A stretch of 22,217 bases of DNA from an uncultured Alistipes sp. (lineage in GTDB: Bacteria; Bacteroidota; Bacteroidia; Bacteroidales; Rikenellaceae), in assembly GCA_904502075.1 (NCBI GenBank), contig CAJGDL010000009.1, positions 1 through 22,217 on the forward strand, written 5' to 3'. Position 1 is the stretch's first letter, and each line of letters begins with the position of its first letter. Of the stretch, positions 15,335 to 22,217 are shown in pieces. The notes under the pieces are model-generated. The model made no database searches, had not been told where the DNA came from, and was given only the letters and a program-made list of their open reading frames with translations. The position numbers and the translations under genes were made by a program.

Positions 15335-15372
15335 AAGAATAAACGAGTCGCCCAAGCGACTCGTTTATTCTT
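15335..15372. terminator. Strong bidirectional terminator
   Basis: A perfect 17-bp inverted repeat (15335-15351 with 15356-15372) around the tetraloop CCAA. Its outer part is A/T-rich (AAGAATAAA / TTTATTCTT), which gives a U-rich end in either direction. It lies 25 bp after the response-regulator stop, between convergent genes, so it can end the minus-strand surE operon and stop read-through from sdaA. Confidence 0.85.
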
Positions 15373-15397
15373 ACTAAAATCCTAACTCCTGATCCCG

Positions 15398-16054
15398 CTA
15401 CATCAAGTCCACCAGGGAGTGTTTGATGGCGTAGACCACCAACGAGGCGGTGTTTTTGCAGCCGGTCTTTTCGAGGATGTTGGCGCGGTGCTTGTCAACC
15501 GTGCGTTTCGAGATGAAGAGTTGGTCGGCAATCTCCTGGTTCGAGAGCCCTTGGCAGACGGCCAGCAGAATCTCCAATTCGCGTGCCGAGAGGCTCTCTT
15601 CCTCCTCGGCGCTCTCTGTGCGAGGGAGTTGCGACGAGAGGGTGGAGAGGATCGCTTCGGAGAAGTAGGTACCCCCTTCGCAGACGCATTGGATGGCCTC
15701 CAGCACCTCGTCGATCGAGGAGTCTTTGAGTAGGAATCCTGAGGCTCCGGCTTCGACCATGCGCGTATAGTAGTTCTCGTCGCCAAACATCGAGAGGGTT
15801 ACGATCCGAAGTGAAGGGTCGATCTCCAAGGCACGACGCGTGGTCTCCACTCCATCAATACCCGGCATCGAGATGTCCATAAAGACCACATCACATTCTA
15901 CGGAGGGTTGTAGGGTGAGGAACTCCTCGCCCGAAGCGGCTTCCGCTACCACTTGGCATTGGCCCACTTGCTCGAGCAGGTTTCTTAAGCCGCCCCGAAA
16001 CAGGGCGTGATCATCGACCAAAATAATTCGAGGCATCGAGGTGTTGTTTTCCAT
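15398..16054 (-). CDS. NarL/FixJ-family response regulator
   Basis: A two-domain DNA-binding response regulator of 218 residues. The receiver domain (about 8-125) has the acidic pair D14-D15, phospho-acceptor D60 in VVFMDISMPG, T86 and K110, so phosphorylation chemistry is intact. The C-terminal LuxR-type helix-turn-helix (about 150-210) shows the LSARELEIL start, then GLSNQEIADQLFISKRTVDKH. It begins 9 nt after the stop of the histidine kinase gene, its probable partner. The operon ends at a strong terminator. A later ATG (residue 7, MPRIILVDDH) is an alternative start. Target genes and stimulus cannot be inferred. Confidence 0.92.
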   Translation of the reverse strand: MENNTSMPRIILVDDHALFRGGLRNLLEQVGQCQVVAEAASGEEFLTLQPSVECDVVFMDISMPGIDGVETTRRALEIDPSLRIVTLSMFGDENYYTRMVEAGASGFLLKDSSIDEVLEAIQCVCEGGTYFSEAILSTLSSQLPRTESAEEEESLSARELEILLAVCQGLSNQEIADQLFISKRTVDKHRANILEKTGCKNTASLVVYAIKHSLVDLM

Positions 16055-16063
16055 AACGATTGT

Positions 16064-17020
16064 TTAGTGGTTTGAGGGGGTGGTTCGATCGGGGATTTCG
16101 ATCTGTACCTTGGCATGCATTCCCTGCCCCTTGTTTCCGGTAATTTCAAGCACGCCACCCAAAGAGTGGATGCGCGAGTGGATGTTTGAGAGTCCCATGC
16201 CGTAGTCGGTAACCGAGAGCGGATTGAAGCCCTTGCCGTTGTCCGAGTAGAGCAACACGAGTTCATTGGCTTCGTGGGTGAGGGTGAGGGTGATCTCTGT
16301 GCAGGCGGCGTGCTTCAGGGAGTTGTTGATCAGTTCGCAGATCACGCGGTAGAGGATCACCTCGACATCCTCATCGAAACGCTTGGTTCCGAGGTTGGTC
16401 GAGAAGTGGAATTTCTCGCCGTGGATCATGGCGCATTTGTTGATGAAATTTTGCACGCTGCGTGCCAGACCGAAGTTCATCAAGAGGTGGGGCGACATGT
16501 TGTTCGAGATCTCCCTCACGGAGCGAATCGCCTCGTCGATCATGTAGGCCGTATTCTCGATGATGCGCTGTTGTTCGGGCGAACGCTCTGCGCGCGAGAT
16601 GGCCGAGAGCGACATCTTGGCCGAAGAGAGCAGGGGCCCCAGGCCATCGTGCAACTCCTTGGCAAAGTGCGAGCGCGACTTCTCCTCGGCGCGCAGTACG
16701 GCCGTGAGGATGTATTTGTTGACCGATTGGCGGTGTTGCTCCATGCGGTTGACGTGGTTCACCAACTTGTTGGCGTAGAGCACCGAGATCGAGAGGGCCA
16801 CCGAGACCACCACACCGATCCATACCGTGGCTTTGGGCGGGGCTACGGCTCCGCTGACCCACAGGAATTGGAGAATTCGCTCGGCCGAGAGGAGGTAGAA
16901 ACCCAAGACCATGAGGGCCCAAATGATGTTGAAACGCGTCTTCGGGAGCAGTCGCACGGCATAGACCGAGACTATGAGCTGCAGCAGAATCGCCAGGATC
17001 AAGAGGATTTTCAATAACAT
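16064..17020 (-). CDS. Membrane sensor histidine kinase, HisKA_3 (NarX/DesK-like) type
   Basis: The product is 318 residues. The N terminus holds about three membrane helices (roughly 2-22, 30-53 and 66-84) with only short loops and no extracytoplasmic sensor domain, so it may sense something within the membrane. A coiled coil leads into the dimerisation/phospho-acceptor helix with H124 in FAKELHDGLGP. The ATPase domain has the N box (CELINNSLKHA), G1 (YSDNGKGFNP) and G2 (YGMGLSNIHSR). This layout pairs with NarL-type regulators such as the one encoded 9 nt downstream. It follows surE by 30 bp in the same direction, and transcription probably starts before surE. Confidence 0.92.
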   Translation of the reverse strand: MLLKILLILAILLQLIVSVYAVRLLPKTRFNIIWALMVLGFYLLSAERILQFLWVSGAVAPPKATVWIGVVVSVALSISVLYANKLVNHVNRMEQHRQSVNKYILTAVLRAEEKSRSHFAKELHDGLGPLLSSAKMSLSAISRAERSPEQQRIIENTAYMIDEAIRSVREISNNMSPHLLMNFGLARSVQNFINKCAMIHGEKFHFSTNLGTKRFDEDVEVILYRVICELINNSLKHAACTEITLTLTHEANELVLLYSDNGKGFNPLSVTDYGMGLSNIHSRIHSLGGVLEITGNKGQGMHAKVQIEIPDRTTPSNH

Positions 17021-17050
17021 GGCAGGGGTTCGATTTTTCGGGGTTATGAT

Positions 17051-17824
17051 CTATTCAAAGGCCTCGGTCAATTCCGCCAGGCGACGGTGGTCGGTCATAT
17101 CGACCTGAACGGGCACCACGGCCACATAGCCCTGTTTCATGGCCCATTCGTCGGTATCTTCGGCCTCGGGCTCCGAGTTTACATACTCGCCCGTGAGCCA
17201 AAAGTATTCGCGGCCGCGCGGATCTTCGTGGCGGATGAAGCGCTCACGCCAGTAGCCTGCTGTTTGGCGGCAGACTCGAATCCCTTTGAGTTGGTCGGCC
17301 GGAATGGCCGGCAGATTGACATTCAGACAGAGCGGTGTGGGCAGGTTGCGCTCCAGGATGGTGCGGATGATCTGCTCGCCGTAGCGCATCGCCCCCTCGA
17401 AGTCGGCATCGGGCGAGTGGTCGTCCACCGAGATTCCGATCGAGGGGCAACCGTAGAAACTGCCCTCAATAGCAGCACCCATCGTCCCCGAGTAGAGGAC
17501 ATTGACCGCCGAGTTGGAGCCGTGGTTGATGCCCGAGATCACCAGATCAACCTTTCGGTCGCAGAGCAGGTGGTCGAAGGCCATCTTCACGCAGTCGACG
17601 GGCGTTCCCGTAAAGGCGTAGACCTCGAGCCCCTCCTCCTCGCGCACTTTTCTAAGAAACAGTGGGCGGCTCATTGTAAAGGCTTGGCTCATACCGCTTT
17701 GAGGTTCCTCGGGAGCCAGCACCACTACGCGGCCGAATTGGCGGGCCACCTCGATCAGGGCCGCAATACCGCGCGAGCGGTAGCCGTCGTCGTTGGTCAG
17801 AAATATCAATCGTTCGTTCTTCAT
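17051..17824 (-). CDS. surE: 5'/3'-nucleotidase SurE
   Basis: SurE is a metal-dependent phosphatase acting on nucleoside monophosphates, sometimes also on short polyphosphate, in the cytoplasm. The product is 257 residues, normal for the family. The divalent-metal ligands are visible: D12-D13 in LTNDDG, S43 in PQSGMSQ and N100 in VISGINHGSN; the GTPVDCVK segment is also conserved. The ATG at 17824 is preceded by GGAG at a suitable distance. The -7 element at 17844-17851 gives a leader of about 14 nt. It is the first gene of a likely operon with the histidine kinase and response regulator, an association I do not recognise as standard. Confidence 0.95.
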   Translation of the reverse strand: MKNERLIFLTNDDGYRSRGIAALIEVARQFGRVVVLAPEEPQSGMSQAFTMSRPLFLRKVREEEGLEVYAFTGTPVDCVKMAFDHLLCDRKVDLVISGINHGSNSAVNVLYSGTMGAAIEGSFYGCPSIGISVDDHSPDADFEGAMRYGEQIIRTILERNLPTPLCLNVNLPAIPADQLKGIRVCRQTAGYWRERFIRHEDPRGREYFWLTGEYVNSEPEAEDTDEWAMKQGYVAVVPVQVDMTDHRRLAELTEAFE

Positions 17825-17843
17825 TTCTCCATTTGAATTTTCG

Positions 17844-17851
17844 CAAAGATA
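17844..17851 (-). promoter_or_regulatory. -7 element of the surE operon
   Basis: The minus strand reads TATCTTTG, a full match to TAnnTTTG, 20 nt upstream of the surE ATG. The -33 region has no TTTG at the expected distance. Confidence 0.55.
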
Positions 17852-18005
17852 GTAAAAAGATAGAAAAAACGAGTCGAGAGCGGAGCGCTTTCTTCGATTT
17901 TTGTCGCAACAAACTTTTTCGCTTGTGGGCGAGGCACAAAACGAAGAATTGTATTTGTTGCCGAAAAAATAGTGGGGGAAAGGAGGATTTTCTCAATTTT
18001 TTCGC

Positions 18006-18013
18006 TATCTTTA
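18006..18013 (+). promoter_or_regulatory. Possible -7 element of the resB-ccsA genes
   Basis: TATCTTTA matches TAnnTTTG at all but the last base and ends 1 nt before the ATG at 18015. If it is used, transcription starts near 18020 and the true resB start would be the next ATG at 18033. Confidence 0.35.
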
Positions 18014-18014
18014 C

Positions 18015-18899
18015 ATGAAAGAAGCAGAGAATATGGTGCAGCAGGGGGATAAAAAGGGGTTTTGGGCCGGGGCCGGAGTGCTCTTGGGGCTCGGATTGCT
18101 TTTCCTCCTTCAAGGGGTTGCGGGCAGCCTTCCGATCGAGCTCTTTCGCTTTCCGCTCAATCTCATCTTGTTGCTGATTTGGGTTTGGAGCCTGGTTGCG
18201 CTCTATCGCCGTTGCCATGAATCAAAGGGGGTGCAGTGGTTGCTCTCGATGAGGGCCACGCGCCTTTCGCTCCTCTTTCTCGTCGTCATCGGCCTCTTCT
18301 TTGGCCTTCAGACCGAGCCGGCCGCCACCTCGTGGCCCGTGGTGGGGATGCTTCTTTTTGTGCAGAGTGTGCTCGGGCTTGTGATCCTGCGCGGATGGCG
18401 CAACGAGCAGGGTGTTCGTTATGCCTTTCTGCTGAACCATGTCGGCTTATGGCTCGCCCTTGTCGGAGCCTTTTGGGGTGCCCCCGATCGCGAGGAGTTG
18501 CGTGTGGCTGTCGAGCGCGAAGTGGCAACGCGCGAGGCCTATCGCCCCGATGGTTCCCGCACCCTCTTGGCCTATGAGATGCAGCTGCGGGACTTTCACC
18601 TGGAGAGCTATGCCGATGGGAGCCCCTCTTCGTTCGAAGCCGAGGTGGAGGTGGCGGGCAAGGAGGTTTCGTTGCGCGTGAACCACCCCTACCAACTCAA
18701 CTTTGGGGAGGCGGTCTACCTGATCAGTTACGACCGCTCGGCCTCTTCGCCCCGCTATTGCATTGTAGAGGTGGTTCGCGAACCCTGGCGTGGAGTAACC
18801 TTGGTTGGCATTGGGATGATGATCCTCGGGGCCCTTTCGAGTTTTCTTGTCGGACACAGGGGGGCGGAAAAACCGACCTTAAAGACGAAAAACGAATAA
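18015..18899 (+). CDS. resB: ResB-like cytochrome c maturation protein (System II)
   Basis: ResB (CcsB) works with CcsA to move haem across the inner membrane and attach it to c-type apocytochromes. The product is 294 residues, or 288 from the ATG at 18033, which a possible promoter favours. It has about three N-terminal membrane helices (18-38, 46-64, 84-98), a fourth region (108-126) and another at 137-155 with a conserved-looking histidine (H142 in LLNHVGLW). A periplasmic beta-rich domain follows (about 160-255), then a final helix (262-281). It is much shorter than the fused CcsBA of many Bacteroidetes. The next gene starts 2 nt after its stop, which supports a two-subunit system. Confidence 0.8.
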   Translation: MKEAENMVQQGDKKGFWAGAGVLLGLGLLFLLQGVAGSLPIELFRFPLNLILLLIWVWSLVALYRRCHESKGVQWLLSMRATRLSLLFLVVIGLFFGLQTEPAATSWPVVGMLLFVQSVLGLVILRGWRNEQGVRYAFLLNHVGLWLALVGAFWGAPDREELRVAVEREVATREAYRPDGSRTLLAYEMQLRDFHLESYADGSPSSFEAEVEVAGKEVSLRVNHPYQLNFGEAVYLISYDRSASSPRYCIVEVVREPWRGVTLVGIGMMILGALSSFLVGHRGAEKPTLKTKNE

Positions 18900-18901
18900 C
18901 T

Positions 18902-19678
18902 ATGGCAGGCGGTTGGACGATCTTTCCGTTTGTGGCCGTGGGGGTCATGGCGCTCTCCGTTGTCGGAGCCGTGGTCGCCTGGTGCATGCACCAGAGAAGC
19001 CGTATGGCGGTGATTGCTTCGCTGGCGGCGATACTCCTGCTGGTGGGCTTTGTGGTGCACTTGTGGCTTCTGCTGGAGCGACCTCCGCTACGCACCATGG
19101 GCGAGACACGCCTGTGGTATTCGCTCTTCCTGCTCGTGGCCGGACTCTTCACCTACCAGAGGTGGCACTATCGTCCGATCCTCTCCTTCTCGACCCTGCT
19201 TTCGTCGGTCTTCTTGATTATCAATGTGTTGCGCCCCGAGATTCACGACCAGACCTTGATGCCCGCCCTGCAGAGCATGTGGTTCGTGCCCCATGTCTCG
19301 GTCTATATGTTCTCCTATGGGCTGCTGGGCTGTGCCGCCTTGCTCGCCTTCTATGGCTTGGTGCGCCCCAAGAGTCGACCCGACGAGGCGTTGCAGTCGC
19401 TCCTTACGGGGGGGCTTTCGCTCTTCACCATCGGGATGCTTAGCGGAGCCCTTTGGGCCAAGGAGGCTTGGGGGCTCTATTGGAGTTGGGATCCCAAGGA
19501 GGCCTGGGCGGCCGCCACTTGGGGACTCTATTTGGTTGTGATCCACGGCCGAGGGTGGTCGCGCCGCATGCGCTATGTCGTGGTGCTCCTCGCCTTCGTG
19601 GCCCTGCAGATGTGTTGGTATGGAGTCAACTACCTTCCCTCGGCCCAACGAAGTGTGCATACCTACAACCAGCAATAG
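18902..19678 (+). CDS. ccsA: Cytochrome c maturation protein CcsA (haem lyase, System II)
   Basis: CcsA is the haem-handling partner of ResB. The 258-residue product has about eight membrane helices. Its signature is the tryptophan-rich WWD-type segment at residues 190-203 (WGLYWSWDPKEAWA), which binds haem on the periplasmic side. The two flanking periplasmic histidines of the family are visible: H131 in ALQSMWFVPHVS and H253 in SVHTYNQQ. The start is the ATG at 18902, 2 nt past the resB stop; the open frame extends further upstream inside resB but that part is a shadow. The peroxidase gene 62 bp downstream encodes a c-type cytochrome needing this machinery. Confidence 0.9.
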   Translation: MAGGWTIFPFVAVGVMALSVVGAVVAWCMHQRSRMAVIASLAAILLLVGFVVHLWLLLERPPLRTMGETRLWYSLFLLVAGLFTYQRWHYRPILSFSTLLSSVFLIINVLRPEIHDQTLMPALQSMWFVPHVSVYMFSYGLLGCAALLAFYGLVRPKSRPDEALQSLLTGGLSLFTIGMLSGALWAKEAWGLYWSWDPKEAWAAATWGLYLVVIHGRGWSRRMRYVVVLLAFVALQMCWYGVNYLPSAQRSVHTYNQQ

Positions 19679-19740
19679 CAGCAACTTAACCAAACAAATG
19701 TTGAGATAACACACAAAAAGAAACCTTAAAAATAAGACGT

Positions 19741-21150
19741 ATGAAAAAGAGAAATCTGCTGATTGCGGCCCTGCTGCTCGTCGCCCTGCTTTTGGGTGCC
19801 TATCGCATGGCCAATCGTCCGCCCAAGGCGGATCTGCCGATGGAGGATCGTGTCGCCATGATCCTTGAGAAGGGAGGCTGTTTGTCGTGCCACACGGCCT
19901 GCCCCGAGTTGCCCCTCTATGCCAAACTTCCTGGGGCTGAACAGATGATCCGTTGTGATGTTGATTCGGGTTACCGTGCCTACAACATTGCCCCGCTCTA
20001 CGAGGCACTCACCAAAGGCGAGATGCCCCGACCGGTCGATGTGGCCAAGGTGGAGAAGGTGGCCCTTGACAAGCGTATGCCCTTTGCCAAGTACTATTTG
20101 GTGCATTGGGGAAGCCAGATGACTGATGCCAAGCGCGATATTATCGCCGATTGGGCAATGGCCTACCGCACGGCCTTCTACAACGATGGCCTGGAGGGGG
20201 AGCGTGCCGGCGAGCCCGTGCGTCCGATTGTTCCCATCAAGGGGGTGGATGCCCGCAAGGCAGCACTCGGTTTTGCCCTCTACCACGACACGCGCCTCTC
20301 GGTCGACAACACGGTTTCGTGTGCCACTTGCCACGGACTGACCAATGGCGGTGTGGATAACCACCAGTTCTCGGATGGCGTGGAGGGTCGCCTGGGTGGA
20401 GTGAATGCCCCCACGGTCTTCAATGCGGTCTACAATTTTGTGCAGTTCTGGGATGGCCGAGCCGCCACCCTCGCCGAGCAGGCGGCCGGACCTCCGCTCA
20501 ACCCCATGGAGATGGCCTCGACCTCGTTTGACGAGATCGTAGCCAAGCTCGAGAAGGATCGTCCCTTCGCCAAGGCTTTCTGCGAGGTCTACCCCGAGGG
20601 GTTGAACCAGCAGACCATCACCGATGCGATTGAGCAGTTCGAGATGACCCTTACGACCCCCAATTCGGCCTTTGATAAGTGGCTTCGAGGCGATGACGAG
20701 GCCCTGACGGCCGAGGAGTTGCGTGGCTACGAGCTCTTCAAGCGCTACGATTGTGCCACCTGCCATGTGGGTCCCAATCTCGGAGGAGAGTCTTATGAGT
20801 TGATGGGTTTGCGCCGTCACTATTTCGCCGAGCGCGAAATGGCCCTCACGGAGGAGGATAACGGCCGCTTCAAGCAGACCGGCGAGGAGCGCGACCGCCA
20901 CCGCTTCAAGACCCCGGGTCTGCGTAATGTCGAACTGACATGGCCCTACTACCACGATGGTACGCGCGAAACCCTCGAGGAGGCGGTACGCGATATGGGG
21001 TGCTATCAGTCGGGTGTAGCCCTTACCGAGGAGGAGATCCACTCGATTACCGCCTTCCTGCATACCCTCACCGGTGAGTACAAGGGTTCGAAACTCGTTA
21101 ACGAGGGGAGCCACCTCCACGAGCACCATGCGCATGACCATGCCTACTAA
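19741..21150 (+). CDS. Tri-haem cytochrome c peroxidase (CcpA/MauG family), membrane anchored
   Basis: This protein would reduce hydrogen peroxide in the periplasm with electrons from the respiratory chain. The 469 residues contain an N-terminal signal anchor (about 6-20, no clear cleavage site), an extra N-terminal haem domain with C47-LS-C50-H51, and the two-haem peroxidase core with C194-AT-C197-H198 and C338-AT-C341-H342. The three-haem layout recalls E. coli YhjA, a quinol peroxidase; direct quinol use here is inference. The segment FKTPGLRNVELTWPYYHDG (389-407) is typical of the family. The C-terminal tail is rich in histidine (H458, H460, H462, H463, H465, H467) and may bind metal. It lies downstream of resB-ccsA. 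Confidence 0.9.
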   Translation: MKKRNLLIAALLLVALLLGAYRMANRPPKADLPMEDRVAMILEKGGCLSCHTACPELPLYAKLPGAEQMIRCDVDSGYRAYNIAPLYEALTKGEMPRPVDVAKVEKVALDKRMPFAKYYLVHWGSQMTDAKRDIIADWAMAYRTAFYNDGLEGERAGEPVRPIVPIKGVDARKAALGFALYHDTRLSVDNTVSCATCHGLTNGGVDNHQFSDGVEGRLGGVNAPTVFNAVYNFVQFWDGRAATLAEQAAGPPLNPMEMASTSFDEIVAKLEKDRPFAKAFCEVYPEGLNQQTITDAIEQFEMTLTTPNSAFDKWLRGDDEALTAEELRGYELFKRYDCATCHVGPNLGGESYELMGLRRHYFAEREMALTEEDNGRFKQTGEERDRHRFKTPGLRNVELTWPYYHDGTRETLEEAVRDMGCYQSGVALTEEEIHSITAFLHTLTGEYKGSKLVNEGSHLHEHHAHDHAY

Positions 21151-21188
21151 TCGATGATCTGCGGATCTTCTCGCAAATCTCAACGCTG

Positions 21189-21219
21189 CCGGGCCGGTGT
21201 CCAATCGACACCGGCCCGG
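21189..21219. terminator. Hairpin downstream of the peroxidase gene
   Basis: A perfect 13-bp GC-rich inverted repeat (CCGGGCCGGTGTC at 21189-21201 with its complement at 21207-21219) around CAATC, 38 bp after the stop. There is no T-tract on the plus strand, so it may stabilise the mRNA end or terminate with other factors. Confidence 0.6.
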
Positions 21220-21332
21220 TGTGTGAAGCAGAGAGCTCATTCGGCAGCAAGGAGCGGCGGTTTCTCCTCCACTTCGTCTGCTGTTGGCTGATTTCATCGA
21301 CAATTTTGTGGGAGGAGGAATGAAATAATTCT

Positions 21333-21360
21333 TAATTCCTAATTCCTAATTCCTAATTTA
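21333..21360. repeat. Short tandem repeat of TAATTCC
   Basis: TAATTCC occurs three times in tandem plus a partial unit just upstream of the yebC -7 element. Related AATTCCT words occur in the mreB promoter region (4992-5003) and, reversed, near 517-524. The low number of units makes slippage-driven phase change possible but unproven. Confidence 0.55.
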
Positions 21361-21364
21361 TATG

Positions 21365-21372
21365 TATCTTTG
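21365..21372 (+). promoter_or_regulatory. -7 element upstream of yebC
   Basis: TATCTTTG is a full match to TAnnTTTG. The -33 position falls in the TAATTCC tandem repeat and shows no TTTG. The leader would be about 45 nt long and A-rich. Confidence 0.5.
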
Positions 21373-21422
21373 TCGCGCGAAAAGAAAACGATAAAAAATA
21401 ATAATAAAAACAGACTACTGCA

Positions 21423-22151
21423 ATGGGAAGAGCTTTTGAGTATCGCAAAGCCAGAAAATTGAAGCGTTGGGGCAATATGGCCCGTACCTTTACCAAGATC
21501 GGTAAGGAGATCGAAATCGCCGTGAAGGCAGGTGGTCCCGACCCCTCGGCCAACACCCGTCTGCGCATTCTGATGCAGAATGCCAAGGCCGAGAATATGC
21601 CCAAGGAGAATGTGGAGCGTGCCATCAAGCGTGCCACCTCGAAGGATACGACCGACTACAAGGAGGTGGTATACGAAGGATATGGTGCCCACGGCATCGC
21701 CTTCCTGGTGGAGACTGCAACCGACAACACGAACCGCACGGTGGCCAACATCCGTATGCACTTCAGCCGTTGTGGCGGTACGCTTGGTAACTCGGGCAGC
21801 GTGGCCTTTATGTTCGAGCACAAGTGCATCTTTAAGTTCCATGCTCCCGCCGAGTTGGATCGAGAGGAGCTCGAGCTTGAGATGATCGACCTGGGTGTGG
21901 ATGAGTTTGCCCCCGAGGATGATACCACGATTTCGGTGGAGGCCCCCTATGAGTCGTTTGGCTCGATCCAGAAGTGGCTCGATGACAAGGGTTTCGAGAT
22001 TGTATCGGGTGAGGGTGCCCGTATCCCGACCGACTACAAGGAGCTCGATGCCGAGGGTCGTGCCGATATCGAGAAGCTGGTAGATCGTCTTGAGGAGGAT
22101 GAGGATGTGGTGAATGTATACCACAACATGAAGGAGGTAGACGAGGAGTAA
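21423..22151 (+). CDS. yebC: YebC/PmpR family protein
   Basis: The 242-residue product has the full length and three-domain build of the family. The N terminus MGRAFEYRKARKLKRWGNMARTF resembles the usual MAGHSKWxxI...K start. It is followed by NTRLRILMQNAKAENMPKENVERAIKRA, the most conserved region (about residues 43-70), and EGYGAHGIAFLVE...NRT. Members have been described as transcription regulators and more recently as ribosome-associated factors that help translate proline-rich stretches; the sequence does not decide between them. An acidic C terminus ends the protein (EVDEE). The ATG at 21423 follows an A-rich leader and a -7 element at 21365, so it is likely transcribed alone. Confidence 0.93.
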   Translation: MGRAFEYRKARKLKRWGNMARTFTKIGKEIEIAVKAGGPDPSANTRLRILMQNAKAENMPKENVERAIKRATSKDTTDYKEVVYEGYGAHGIAFLVETATDNTNRTVANIRMHFSRCGGTLGNSGSVAFMFEHKCIFKFHAPAELDREELELEMIDLGVDEFAPEDDTTISVEAPYESFGSIQKWLDDKGFEIVSGEGARIPTDYKELDAEGRADIEKLVDRLEEDEDVVNVYHNMKEVDEE

Positions 22152-22217
22152 ATCCTGAGATTTTGGGGAGTCTCCTCCCAATTATCACACATCAACTACC
22201 CAATAAGAGAGAGGCGA
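22152..22217. other. End of window after yebC
   Basis: No gene starts in the last 66 bases. A weak stem (TTGGG with CCCAA, about 22162-22181) may be the yebC transcript end. Confidence 0.3.

Noticed and set aside
19726..21303. 525-residue antisense ORF opposite the peroxidase
   Set aside because: It is a shadow frame: the other strand has three CXXCH motifs and the full peroxidase domain.

Overview
The window reads as a chromosomal segment of a high-GC member of the Bacteroidales, most like Alistipes/Rikenellaceae. The grounds are: TAnnTTTG-type -7 promoter elements, in two cases with a TTTG-like -33 element exactly 20 nt upstream; a TamL-type lipoprotein BamA homologue, which is restricted to Bacteroidetes; A-rich leaders with weak or absent Shine-Dalgarno sequences; and GC-rich genes separated by AT-rich spacers. 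The genus is inference; the phylum is well supported. No phage, integrase, transposase, CRISPR, tRNA or rRNA was seen.

Layout. 1-553: gene-free repeat array 1, downstream of tamL. 554-3855 (minus): dapF-tamL, joined by an ATGA stop/start overlap, with a canonical promoter that fixes the dapF start at a GTG. 4002-4796 (minus): alpha/beta hydrolase. 4797-5152: divergent promoter region. 5153-13596 (plus): rod-shape cluster mreB, mreC, mreD, mrdA (PBP2), rodA, then a PMCA-type Ca2+ ATPase 9 nt after rodA. 13741-14946 (plus): iron-sulfur L-serine ammonia-lyase. 14947-15397: repeat array 2 and a perfect 17-bp terminator palindrome. 15398-17824 (minus): surE, membrane histidine kinase, NarL-type response regulator. 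18015-21150 (plus): split System II cytochrome c maturation (ResB-like, CcsA) followed by a membrane-anchored peroxidase with three CXXCH haem sites. 21423-22151 (plus): YebC/PmpR family protein.

How the genes work together. DapF makes meso-diaminopimelate for peptidoglycan, and the MreBCD-PBP2-RodA elongasome polymerises and crosslinks it along the cell body; TamL works on the outer membrane. The left half is therefore largely a cell-envelope region. ResB and CcsA attach haem to periplasmic c-type cytochromes, and the next gene encodes such a protein, so the right half contains a small peroxide-respiration module. SurE with the kinase and regulator forms a separate operon whose signal and targets cannot be read from the sequence.

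The least explained structure is a family of about 127-bp imperfect palindromes in the two gene-free stretches. Four copies (8-134, 130-258, 349-468, 14948-15074) have ends that are inverted repeats of each other and a central hairpin whose stem is kept although its sequence differs, with compensated base pairs. Three 94-95-bp derivatives carry only the right half, fused to a different small hairpin; two of these are in tandem. They encode no protein and no mobilising gene is nearby, so they look like REP- or MITE-type non-autonomous elements or 3'-end RNA structures.
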